Of a stretch of DNA of 56,972 bases, positions 49,478 through 56,972 are shown piece by piece. Position numbers and translations under genes: made by a program. Source of the stretch: Ferruginibacter sp. HRS2-29 (lineage in GTDB: Bacteria > Bacteroidota > Bacteroidia > Chitinophagales > Chitinophagaceae); assembly GCF_024343615.1 (NCBI RefSeq), contig NZ_RJUB01000146.1:1-56972 (forward strand), written 5' to 3'. Within the stretch, counting starts at the first letter, position 1. Every line of letters starts with the position of its first letter. The notes beneath the pieces were generated by a model that saw nothing but the letters and a program-made list of their open reading frames with translations, was not told where the DNA came from and did no database searches.

Positions 49478-49942
49478 CTAAACCCTAAACCCTAATCTCT
49501 TATAAATAAAGTTCATCAGCCACGCCGGGCCGATCATTAAAAATTGTATGTCTTTTAAAAACGACGGCTTTTTCCCTTCTACTTTATGCCCGTAAAATTG
49601 CCCCACCCAGGCGACAGCGAACACTATCAGTGAGAGCAACCACAATTGCATGAACCCCGATCTTTCCACCAGGTGGCAGAGCCAGAGGCAGAAAGCCCCA
49701 AACAGCAACATACCCAGCCAGAGGGTTTTGGATAAGGAAGCATAGTACAAAATGACTAAAATCAACAATATTGTGGCTATATTCAGTTGATAACCAGCAA
49801 TCGATGCCGGTAGTTTAATACTGTATAACAACCCTACGATTGAAAAGAAGATTGCGGGGACGCAGATCCAGTGAATGGTTTTATTGGTTCCATTCTGATG
49901 GCTTTCCCCATATTCGGCAAGCCATTGTTGCAAGGTTTTCAT
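49478..49942 (-). CDS. Mpo1-like (DUF962) membrane protein
   Basis: 154 residues with four hydrophobic segments. HQNGTNKTIHWICVPAIFFS near the N-terminus and FYGHKVEGKKPSFLKDIQFL near the C-terminus carry the conserved His residues of the Mpo1/DUF962 family, whose yeast member is an iron-dependent 2-hydroxy fatty acid dioxygenase. Enzymatic activity here is inferred from family only. The last residues GFRV and the TAG stop are encoded by a short CCCTAAA repeat (49,477-49,496 on the plus strand). Confidence 0.88.
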   Translation of the reverse strand: MKTLQQWLAEYGESHQNGTNKTIHWICVPAIFFSIVGLLYSIKLPASIAGYQLNIATILLILVILYYASLSKTLWLGMLLFGAFCLWLCHLVERSGFMQLWLLSLIVFAVAWVGQFYGHKVEGKKPSFLKDIQFLMIGPAWLMNFIYKRLGFRV

Positions 49943-50227
49943 GATGGCGATTTTGGTTCTTTTAAAGATAACGCCCTTTTTTTATCTGCAAATCTTTAGA
50001 AATCAATAATTTTTTTCTCCTTTAACACTCTCTTCACAATAAAATCTAAAATTTTTCGTCTTTAGTATGGTTTTTCATAGGATATTGGATTAATACGGGC
50101 TAAGATTTCCATCTCGGCCCCTTTTTTTTGCCCATACATGCCATAAATAGCCGGGAAGACGGTAAGATGTAGGAGTTTTCTGTATAATCTTTTTTAAGAA
50201 ATTAAACTACAGGGTCAGGCATTAAAA

Positions 50228-50248
50228 AAGCTCCCGTAAAGGGAGCTT
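50228..50248 (-). terminator. Intrinsic terminator downstream of queA
   Basis: 8-bp stem (AAGCTCCC/GGGAGCTT) with a 5-base loop. On the minus strand it is followed by a T-rich run, 80 bases after the queA stop. The rest of the gap 49,943-50,327 shows no gene; only word repeats precede queA's stop. Confidence 0.8.
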
Positions 50249-50275
50249 CCAATTTTATTACGAAGTATCAAGCTT

Positions 50276-50331
50276 TGACTATTGACTATTCACCATTGAC
50301 TATTCACCATTGACTATTCACCATTCACTAG
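50276..50331. repeat. TTGACTATTCACCA word repeat at the queA stop
   Basis: About five alternating copies of TTGACTA and TTCACCA, ending TTCACTAG. The final CTA (50,328-50,330) is the TAG stop of queA on the minus strand. Confidence 0.88.
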
Positions 50332-51377
50332 ATGATCAGCATCGAATCCCCATAGCTGAAGAAACGATATTTATCCTTGATCGCTTTTTTATACGCTTCC
50401 ATCATCAGGTCGTAACCTGCAAACGCACATGCCATGATCAGCAGGCTCGTTTTTGGCAGGTGGAAATTGGTCACCAACGCATCCGCGATGTTGAACTGGT
50501 ATGGCGGGTGTATGAAATGATTGGTCCAGCCTTCAGACGGTTTCAGTAATTTCTGAGCCGTATAAGATGTTTCCATCGCCCGCATGGTAGTGGTACCGAT
50601 AGAGCAGATGCGGTGGTTTCCTTCCTTGGCTTTGTTTACGATGGTGCAGGCAGTTTCATCGATCTTATAATATTCAGCATCCATTTTATGCTTGCTCAGG
50701 TCTTCCACTTCAATGGGCCTGAACGTGCCCAAGCCGGTGTGAAGCGTAACTTCCGCAAAGCGTACCCCCTGGATCTCCAGCCTTTTGATCAGTTCTTTGC
50801 TGAAGTGCATACCTGCAGTTGGCGCAGCTACCGCACCTTCGTGCTTGGCGTATACCGTCTGGTAGCGCTCTTTATCTTCTTCTTCCGGCTTGCGTTTGAT
50901 GTATTTTGGCAACGGGGTTTCGCCCATGATATCCAGCATCTGGCGGAATTCGTCGTCGGTGCCATCCCAAAGGAAACGGATCGTACGGCCGCGGCTGGTG
51001 GTATTGTCGATCACTTCGGCTACCAGTTCATCGCTTTCGCCGAAATATAATTTATTACCAACACGGATCTTACGGGCAGGATCAACGATCACATCCCAAA
51101 GCTTGTTGGTCTTGTTGAGTTCCCTTAAAAGAAAAACTTCGATCTTGGCGCCCGTTTTTTCCTTGCGGCCATACATACGGGCAGGAAAAACTTTGGTGTT
51201 GTTCACCACAAAAACATCTTTGTCGTCGAAATACTCCATGATGTCCCTGAAATGGCGGTCTTCAATCTGTCCGGTAGCACGGTGTACCACCATCATTTTA
51301 CTTTCTTCTCTTTTTTTGGTGGGGTGCTGGGCAATGAGGTTAAGCGGGAGGTCAAATCTGAATTGAGATAATTTCAT
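50328..51377 (-). CDS. queA: S-adenosylmethionine:tRNA ribosyltransferase-isomerase QueA
   Basis: 349 residues. Transfers and isomerises the ribosyl group of SAM onto 7-aminomethyl-7-deazaguanine in tRNA, forming epoxyqueuosine. [20 protein letters not shown] at the N-terminus, [19 protein letters not shown], then the active-site stretch [39 protein letters not shown] and [18 protein letters not shown] at the C-terminus are all QueA signatures. ATG at 51,377. The enzyme ends SMLII and its stop codon belongs to a word repeat. Confidence 0.97.
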   Translation of the reverse strand: MKLSQFRFDLPLNLIAQHPTKKREESKMMVVHRATGQIEDRHFRDIMEYFDDKDVFVVNNTKVFPARMYGRKEKTGAKIEVFLLRELNKTNKLWDVIVDPARKIRVGNKLYFGESDELVAEVIDNTTSRGRTIRFLWDGTDDEFRQMLDIMGETPLPKYIKRKPEEEDKERYQTVYAKHEGAVAAPTAGMHFSKELIKRLEIQGVRFAEVTLHTGLGTFRPIEVEDLSKHKMDAEYYKIDETACTIVNKAKEGNHRICSIGTTTMRAMETSYTAQKLLKPSEGWTNHFIHPPYQFNIADALVTNFHLPKTSLLIMACAFAGYDLMMEAYKKAIKDKYRFFSYGDSMLII

Positions 51378-51594
51378 GCAATAAATTTATTTATAAAAGT
51401 TATTTATCACATGCCAGGAACTGTAAAAGGTTTACAGAGATAGGTAGCCTTTCATTTTAAAAGGCATTTATCATGTTACGGCATGATTTTAAAGGCTGCG
51501 AAGTTACTACTAAAAATCGGGTTTTGGGAGAAAAATTTGGCTGGGTGTAAAAATTTGATTATTAGTGCCTTATAAGGGCATTTAGAGTTGCGGG

Positions 51595-51738
51595 TGAACT
51601 TATCGTTCGCGAAGCTTTTCTCTGCGAAATCTCTGCTTTCTCCCGTTCTCTGCGGTGAAGCGAAGTTTCCTTAACCGCAGAGTGGCAGAGATAAAGGAGG
51701 TTTCGCAGAGAAGCTTCGCTTTAGTATTCGCTAACGGT
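51595..51738. repeat. Nested inverted repeat in the queA-TraB gap
   Basis: The words CGAAGCTTTTCTCTGCGAAA and TTTCGCAGAGAAGCTTCG (near 51,611 and 51,702) pair, with further complementary CTCTGC words between them, and GCGGGT/ACCCGC at the outer ends. The 485-bp gap 51,378-51,862 is otherwise empty of genes. Confidence 0.75.
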
Positions 51739-51862
51739 CAAATAACCCGCCACCCCGTAACTCTTCAAAAAAAATCCCAATCTGTTAAATCCCCTCCCTT
51801 TTTTGGGGGTTTGTCCATTAATCCCCAACTTTATACAAGGCAAAAGCCGTTTATACTCAACT

Positions 51863-54800
51863 ATGCACCTATCTAAATTCGTCCAGCTTTTTTTCGTTCT
51901 TTTATTGTCAGCCTTCACTTCGGGTGCCCAGCAAAAAAACAATCCCAGCTATCCCAGCCTGCTCTGGCAGATCACCGGCAACGGGCTTACCAGGCCTTCC
52001 TACCTTTTTGGGACCATGCATGTGAGCAGCAAACTCGCTTTTCACCTCAGCGATTCGTTTTATTATGCGTTGAAAAATGTGGATGCGGTGGCCCTCGAGC
52101 TCAATCCCGAAACCTGGCAGCCACAAATGGTGCGCCTCAACGACCTGAATCAGAATTATACCAATTATACCCGGATCCCCGGTACGGATTATCTCACCGA
52201 AAACAGTTTCCGCATCACCAAATACGATGATCTCCTCAAATCTGCTTTGAGCAGCGAGCCACCTGTTGTCAACAGTCTGCTGTATCGTTCTTACCAGATG
52301 AAGGAAGATTTTGAAGAAGATACTTTTCTTGATCTCTATATTTTCCAGACGGGCCGCAAACTTGGTAAAGCACCTGCAGGCGTAGAGGATTATTACGAAT
52401 CGGAAAAGCTGGTGCTGGAAGCCTATGCCGATATGGCGAAAGAAAAGAAAAAGAAAGATGTAGACCTCGATGGTGAAACCATGGGTAGCCTGGTGGAAAA
52501 AATGCAGAATGCTTATCGCCGGGGCGATCTCGACCTGATGGATTCACTGGATAACATGATGGAGAGCTCGGCGGCCTTCCGCGAAAAATTCCTTTATAAA
52601 AGAAACGATATCCAGGCGGCATCAATCGATAGTATCATCCGGAAAAGGTCTTTGTTTGCAGGGGTAGGTGCGGCGCATCTTCCCGGAGAAAGGGGCGTGA
52701 TTGAGCAGCTCCGCAAAATGGGGTACACTCTTCGCCCGATCAAAATGGCCGACCGCGATGCCAACCAGAAAGACAATATCGATAAGCTGAAAGTGAAAGT
52801 GAATTTCACCACGCAATATTCACCCGATGGCATGTACTGCGTAGATGTGCCGGGGCAGCTTTATGTGCTCAGGAATGCATACGTACCGCTCGACAGGAGC
52901 CAGTTTGCAGACATGAACAACGGGTCTTATTATCTCGTAACGAGAGTAAAGACCTATTCGTCTTTTACGGGCCAGGCTGAATCGGAAGTGCAGAAAAAAA
53001 TAGACAGCCTCCTGTATGAAAATATCCCGGGGAAGATATTGACCAAAACAGTCATTCAAAAAAATGGTTATAATGGTTATGATATCACCAACCGCACGAG
53101 GCGGGGCGATCTGCAACGCTACCAGATCTTCATCACACCCTTTGAGATCATCCTTTTCAAAATGAGCGGGAAGAACGATTATGTAGCCGGTGAAGAAGCT
53201 GCCCGTTTTTTTAATTCCATACAATTAAAACCGCTGGAAAATAAGCCCGTCAATTTTACGCCGGGTCAAAAAGGTTTCAGCATCAACCTGCCGCAGCCTG
53301 CGCACCAGTATTACGACAGGATAAGGGAAGACCGTTGGGAGTACGAAGCCGCAGACAACACTAGCGGTGACGCCTATCTTATTTTCAAAAAGAATGTATA
53401 CAATTATAATTTCATCGAAGAAGATAGTTTCGATCTGAGCCTGGTGGAAGAATCTTTCCGAAGCCCTGATTATTTCGACAAACAGATCAGCAGGAAACAA
53501 ACAATATGGAATGGTTATCCCGCATTGTTCGTCAGGGAAAAATTGAAGAACGGGCAGTTCGTCAATGCCGCTTATATCCTGAAAGGTGCCGGTTTTTATG
53601 TTTTTGCGAAACGTACCGCTGATGCGAACGACACAGCGTTTGCTTTCATCAACTCTGTTAAATGGGAGAACTATGCCTATGCGCCTTCAACGGCTTTTGT
53701 AGATTCATTTTTTCATTTTAAAATAAATACCCCGGTGAAACCTCAGCTGGACGAAGGCATCCGTTCGCTGATAGAAAAAACAACGCAGGATGCTTACAAT
53801 GGCAACAACTCTTCGGGCTATATCACTTACTGGTTGAAAGAAAGGCATGGGATATTGCAAAGCGATTCTACCGGCGAAATGGTGTCGGTGTCGGTGCAGG
53901 AGTACCCGAAGTATTTTTATATATCCGATTCCGGGCGGTTCTGGAAAAACGCGATCAATGAATATGTGGGCAAGAACGATATGGTCATTCGTAATAAATC
54001 TGCCCTGAGCCTGCCCGCCGGTAGCCAGGGATATTTTTTCACCTTGCAGGATACCGGTTCTTCACGGATGATCGAGCGGATGTTGCTGCTTAAAGACAAA
54101 TACCTTTATTCTATCGCCACTGTTTCGGATACACTCAGCGGCCGCAGCGATTTTGTAAATTCCGTTTTCGGAAGTTTTGTTCCTTACAGCACCGACACAC
54201 TTTTTGAACCTTATGAAAAAAAACTGGGTTTGTTTTTCAAAGATCTTTTCAGCATGGATAGCGCCCTGCACAAAAAAGCGCAGCAGGCCATCACCAATGT
54301 ATATTATGGAAAACAAGGCGCCCCTTACATCTACGATGCCATCGCACGTTTATCGGTCAGTGACAAGGATTATTTTGATACAAAAGCAAAGCTGATCTCG
54401 GAACTGGGTTACATAAAGGATTCGGTAAGCAATGATATCCCGGATCATTTGAAAAGATTGTATACACAGACTGCCGATACGGCGTTGTTTCAAAATGAAG
54501 TGATCAAATCGCTGGCAAGGCTCAAGACCAGTCATGCGTATGCGGTGCTGAAAGAGATCATGCTGCAGGATCCGCCGATATTCAATGATGATGACGATTA
54601 TCGTTCCGTGTTCAACAATCTTGAAGATTCGCTGGCACTCAGCGCTGCGCTTTTTCCTGACCTGTTGAAACTTTCCACATTGGCCGATTACAAGGAACCT
54701 GTTACGGAATTACTGGTAATGCTCGTAGACAGCGGGTTCATAAAAGCTAAAAATTACAAGGATTATTTTTCTTCGATCTACATAGATGCAAAAGTGGCGC

Positions 54801-55549
54801 AGAAAAAACAGAAAGCCGCAGACGAACAGAAGATGCAGGATGAAAAGAAAAAGGAAGAAGCGAATGATGAGGATGATGTGACGAGAGAATATAACCGCGG
54901 CAACAATCTTTACGGACTGAACGATTATGCGGTGCTGCTCATGCCATTTTACGACAAGGATGTAAATGTGCAGCAATATTTTACCCGGCTGCTTCAGAGC
55001 AAGGACGATTATGTAAAAATGAATGCGGCCATATTGATGCTGCGCAATAAAAAGGAAGTTCCCGATTCGGTTTTCAATGGCATTGTGATGAAGGAAAAAC
55101 TGGTTGGCACTTTATACAGCAAGCTGGAAGAGATCAGGCGGCTTGACAAATTTCCCGAAGCATATAAAAATCAGCTGGCGCTTGCACGCAGTTATATGCT
55201 GTCGCAGAATAATTACGACAAGATGGATTCCATCGTGATGCTGGATAAAAAAACGGCTTCCCTGAAAGGGAAAAATGGCGTGGTGTATTTTTTCAAATAC
55301 AGGATCAAACGTTCGGATGACTGGAAGATAGGCATGAGCGGACTGCAGCCGCTGGCGGGAACGGATCTCAGCAGCAACGATGATCTTTCTGTACTGACCG
55401 ACAAAAAGTTCAAGGAGTATGAACCCGCCGAAGAACAATTCAATCTACAGCTGAAGAAGATATTATTCGGTTATCACCGCAGTGCCCGCAACTTTTTTGT
55501 GAATGAGAACGGGTACAATTTCAAATCCCTTTCGGAATACGAAGATTAA
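51863..55549 (+). CDS. Large secreted protein with N-terminal TraB/GumN domain
   Basis: 1,228 residues from ATG at 51,863, chosen for its signal peptide (FVQLFFVLLLSAFTSGAQ); 20 more upstream codons are open. Residues ~30-300 are a TraB/GumN domain: SLLWQITGNGLTRPSYLFGT then MHV (the GxxH pair), DAVALELNPE and the closing FAGVGAAHLPGERGVIEQL. This fold includes putative metalloproteases (Tiki-like). The remaining ~900 residues are not recognised; they contain repeated mixed beta segments and a Lys/Glu-rich helix (EQKMQDEKKKEEANDEDD). Its stop overlaps the convergent ABC ATPase stop by 4 bases. Confidence 0.8.
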   Translation: MHLSKFVQLFFVLLLSAFTSGAQQKNNPSYPSLLWQITGNGLTRPSYLFGTMHVSSKLAFHLSDSFYYALKNVDAVALELNPETWQPQMVRLNDLNQNYTNYTRIPGTDYLTENSFRITKYDDLLKSALSSEPPVVNSLLYRSYQMKEDFEEDTFLDLYIFQTGRKLGKAPAGVEDYYESEKLVLEAYADMAKEKKKKDVDLDGETMGSLVEKMQNAYRRGDLDLMDSLDNMMESSAAFREKFLYKRNDIQAASIDSIIRKRSLFAGVGAAHLPGERGVIEQLRKMGYTLRPIKMADRDANQKDNIDKLKVKVNFTTQYSPDGMYCVDVPGQLYVLRNAYVPLDRSQFADMNNGSYYLVTRVKTYSSFTGQAESEVQKKIDSLLYENIPGKILTKTVIQKNGYNGYDITNRTRRGDLQRYQIFITPFEIILFKMSGKNDYVAGEEAARFFNSIQLKPLENKPVNFTPGQKGFSINLPQPAHQYYDRIREDRWEYEAADNTSGDAYLIFKKNVYNYNFIEEDSFDLSLVEESFRSPDYFDKQISRKQTIWNGYPALFVREKLKNGQFVNAAYILKGAGFYVFAKRTADANDTAFAFINSVKWENYAYAPSTAFVDSFFHFKINTPVKPQLDEGIRSLIEKTTQDAYNGNNSSGYITYWLKERHGILQSDSTGEMVSVSVQEYPKYFYISDSGRFWKNAINEYVGKNDMVIRNKSALSLPAGSQGYFFTLQDTGSSRMIERMLLLKDKYLYSIATVSDTLSGRSDFVNSVFGSFVPYSTDTLFEPYEKKLGLFFKDLFSMDSALHKKAQQAITNVYYGKQGAPYIYDAIARLSVSDKDYFDTKAKLISELGYIKDSVSNDIPDHLKRLYTQTADTALFQNEVIKSLARLKTSHAYAVLKEIMLQDPPIFNDDDDYRSVFNNLEDSLALSAALFPDLLKLSTLADYKEPVTELLVMLVDSGFIKAKNYKDYFSSIYIDAKVAQKKQKAADEQKMQDEKKKEEANDEDDVTREYNRGNNLYGLNDYAVLLMPFYDKDVNVQQYFTRLLQSKDDYVKMNAAILMLRNKKEVPDSVFNGIVMKEKLVGTLYSKLEEIRRLDKFPEAYKNQLALARSYMLSQNNYDKMDSIVMLDKKTASLKGKNGVVYFFKYRIKRSDDWKIGMSGLQPLAGTDLSSNDDLSVLTDKKFKEYEPAEEQFNLQLKKILFGYHRSARNFFVNENGYNFKSLSEYED

Positions 55550-56529
55550 AATAACCCTTTGCCGGGAATGGCCTGCACCAGCTGTTGTGTGTAGGCATTT
55601 GACGGGTTGAAATAAATATCATCGGCGGTACCTTCTTCCACGATACGGCCTTTGTTCATCACCAGCACCCTGTCGCTGATATAATGCACCACCGACAGAT
55701 CGTGTGAAATGAAGATGGAAGAAAAATTCATCTCCGCTTTCAGGTCGTTGATGAGGTTGAGCACCTGGGCCTGTACGCTCACATCAAGTGCGGAAACGCT
55801 TTCATCAAATATCAGGAAATCGGGCTGTAATGCCAATGCACGGGCAATGCAGATACGCTGGCGCTGCCCGCCGCTGAACTGGTGGGGGTAACGGTTGAAA
55901 TGATCGCCCTGGAGGCTCACTTTTTCGAGCAATTCCACTACCTGTTCCTTGCGTTGTTTTTTGGAAGAATGTATCCGGTGTACATTCAACGGCTCCATGA
56001 TGGCATCACCGATGGTGATGCGTGGATTCAATGATCCGTATGGATCCTGGAAAACGATCTGCAGGTCTTTACGGATCACCCGCAGTTGTCCGCTGTTGAG
56101 CGTAGTGAGGTCGGTGCCTTCCAGCACGATCTTTCCCGAACTCGGCTTGATGAGTTGCAGGATCGCCCGGCCCAGCGTGGTTTTCCCGCAACCGCTTTCG
56201 CCTACCAGCCCTACCGTTTCATTTTCTTTCACTTCAAAACTGACGTTTTTTACGATGGGCACAACTGAAATAGCTTTGCCGAAAATATTGCGCTTGCCCG
56301 GAAAACAGACAGTCAGGTTTTCTACGGAAAGAATGGTCTTTTTCTCTGTTTCCCGAAATATATTTTCCTCCGAAGTTACTACCAGGCCGCCGTTGTTGGT
56401 ATTATCCTTAACCATACTTTTATCGCCGCCGTTGTTGGTGTTATCACCAACAACATCCTGTGTAGCAGCATAGGCGGTACCATCAGCAATATTCATTTTT
56501 TCGCCATTGCCGGTGTTATCCTTAACCAT
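55546..56529 (-). CDS. Peptide ABC transporter ATPase, C-terminal half of a two-domain gene (broken)
   Basis: 327 residues as read from ATG at 56,529. The first ~60 are the repetitive linker (DNTNNGGDKSMVKDNTNNGG). Then comes a DppF/OppF-type ATPase: Walker A GLVGESGCGKTTLGRAIL, Q-loop VFQDPYGSLNPRITIGD, signature FSGGQRQRICIARALALQ, Walker B FLIFDESVSALDVSVQAQVL and the H-loop in FISHDLSVVHYISDR. It ends AYTQQLVQAIPG as in oligopeptide importers. The matching N-terminal half is the overlapping frame to the right; a single ORF is interrupted in the linker repeat. DESVSALD replaces the usual DEPVSALD. Confidence 0.85.
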   Translation of the reverse strand: MVKDNTGNGEKMNIADGTAYAATQDVVGDNTNNGGDKSMVKDNTNNGGLVVTSEENIFRETEKKTILSVENLTVCFPGKRNIFGKAISVVPIVKNVSFEVKENETVGLVGESGCGKTTLGRAILQLIKPSSGKIVLEGTDLTTLNSGQLRVIRKDLQIVFQDPYGSLNPRITIGDAIMEPLNVHRIHSSKKQRKEQVVELLEKVSLQGDHFNRYPHQFSGGQRQRICIARALALQPDFLIFDESVSALDVSVQAQVLNLINDLKAEMNFSSIFISHDLSVVHYISDRVLVMNKGRIVEEGTADDIYFNPSNAYTQQLVQAIPGKGLF

Positions 56530-56745
56530 ACTTTTATCGCCGCCGTTGTTGGTGTTATCACCAACAACATCCTGTGTAGCAGCATAGGCGTTACTATCAG
56601 CAATATTACTACCAGGCCGCCGTTGTTGGTATTATCCTTAACCATACTTTTATCGCCGCCGTTGTTGGTGTTATCACCAACAACATCCTGTGTAGCAGCA
56701 TAGGCGTTACTATCAGCAATATTCATTTTTTCACCATTGCCGGTG
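56396..56745. repeat. Coding minisatellite with GTTGTTGGTG palindromes
   Basis: Three copies of a ~70-bp core starting CTTAACCATACTTTTATCGC are at 56,407, 56,521 and 56,637, spaced 114 and 116 bases apart. Each contains the palindrome GTTGTTGGTG-TTAT-CACCAACAAC. The 114 spacing keeps frame, the 116 spacing does not, and this is where the ATPase reading frame breaks. Confidence 0.9.
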
Positions 56746-56972
56746 TTATCACCACCCAGATTCTTATCAATATTATCCCTTTCGATAAAATCGCTGATGA
56801 CCGGCAATCTTTTTCCCTTACTCCCTGCGCCGGGTCTGCAGGCCAGCAAAGCTTTGGTATACGGATGTTTGGGAGATTGTAATATTTCTTTGGCGTCGCC
56901 TTGTTCCACAATCTGCCCCCTGTACATCACGATCACTTCATCGGCCATGTCGGCCACCAGTGCCAGGTCGTG
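56493..56972 (-). CDS. Peptide ABC transporter ATPase, N-terminal half (partial, runs off the window)
   Basis: Open to the right edge. It starts in the H-loop region (HDLALVADMADEVIVMYRGQ), then QIVEQGDAKEILQSPKHPYT and the C-terminal oligopeptide-transport block ALLACRPGAGSKGKRLPVI, as in DppD/OppD domains. It continues into the linker (DNTGNGEKMNIADSNAYAAT). After one full repeat it is out of frame (VVILLIVTPMLL) and stops at 56,493. Two-domain DppD-DppF fusions are common in Bacteroidota, so this and the gene at 55,546-56,529 were probably one. Confidence 0.8.
   Translation of the reverse strand, partial: HDLALVADMADEVIVMYRGQIVEQGDAKEILQSPKHPYTKALLACRPGAGSKGKRLPVISDFIERDNIDKNLGGDNTGNGEKMNIADSNAYAATQDVVGDNTNNGGDKSMVKDNTNNGGLVVILLIVTPMLLHRMLLVITPTTAAIKVWLRITPAMAKK

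Noticed and set aside
49477..49496. Telomere (CCCTAAA)n sequence marking a eukaryotic contaminant or linear end
   Set aside because: Only about three units, inside a bacterial gene end, and the same kind of short word repeats occur in many other gaps.
56396..56745. Possible CRISPR array in the ~114-bp spaced repeats
   Set aside because: Intervening sequences are also repeated and in coding frame, and the repeated cores are ~70 bp; it is a coding minisatellite.
1..56972. tRNA or rRNA genes
   Set aside because: No cloverleaf-like segment with the conserved T-loop GTTCGAATC-type motif or rRNA sequence was found by eye; a covariance search would be needed to exclude small RNAs.

Overview
The window looks like a chromosomal segment of a Bacteroidota bacterium, most likely in or near the Chitinophagaceae. 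Many genes are preceded by the Bacteroidota -7 box TAnnTTTG and lack purine-rich ribosome sites. The gene content also fits: DUF1573 pairs, a fused E1 alpha/beta branched-chain dehydrogenase, a DPP IV-type S9 peptidase, DUF6443-type RHS proteins and Mpo1-like protein. No rRNA, tRNA, CRISPR array, transposase or integrase gene was recognised.

Layout. 1-20.9 kb and 45.6-57 kb are ordinary host DNA. They hold trmD, an hslR-like S4 protein, DPP IV, a nitroreductase, a four-gene operon of exported proteins (10.8 to 7.5 kb), an aminotransferase, the oxidative pentose-phosphate operon gnd-zwf-pgl, two DUF1573 proteins and the E1 fusion. On the right are a YebC regulator, a malate/lactate-type dehydrogenase, aspartate kinase, queA, a 1,228-residue TraB/GumN-domain protein, and a two-domain peptide ABC ATPase broken in its repetitive linker. 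Many intergenic gaps carry word repeats that start at, or contain, the stop codon of the neighbouring gene and recur as an inverted copy across the gap.

Between two diverged direct repeats (about 1.1-1.2 kb, 20,755-21,890 and 44,323-45,549) lies a 22.4-kb accessory region. The repeats carry the 3' end of the E1 gene plus a small gene of unknown function. The left part (21.9-32.7 kb) is visibly AT-richer and is organised like an integron cassette array. All its genes lie on the plus strand. Six units each begin with a GTT heptamer complementary (6-7 of 7 positions) to an RYYYAAC-like heptamer at their own 3' end, and these ends are followed by hairpin-forming, attC-like sequence. Three start boundaries are preceded by the same ~160-bp leader. 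Cargo: a small unknown protein, a frameshifted membrane protein, a tyrosinase-HEAT plus Sco/CPxC membrane protein module, a stop-riddled secreted protein, a frameshifted Shedu (DUF4263) nuclease and a type II restriction-modification pair. No integrase gene lies in the window.

The right part of the accessory region (32.7-44.3 kb) has more host-like composition. It contains a sigma factor/anti-sigma-like operon that also encodes a putative outer-membrane protein, an RteC-like protein and a DUF3606 protein. It also has two HTH regulators, a truncated DUF5675 gene abutting an N-terminally truncated RHS toxin gene with a glycine-rich hydrophobic C-terminus, and a multi-TM putative immunity protein.

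The most notable observations are the cassette array with its leaders, the direct repeats bracketing it, the stop-codon-anchored intergenic repeats, and the palindromic minisatellite inside the ABC ATPase gene. All calls come from reading the sequence; none has been checked by database search.
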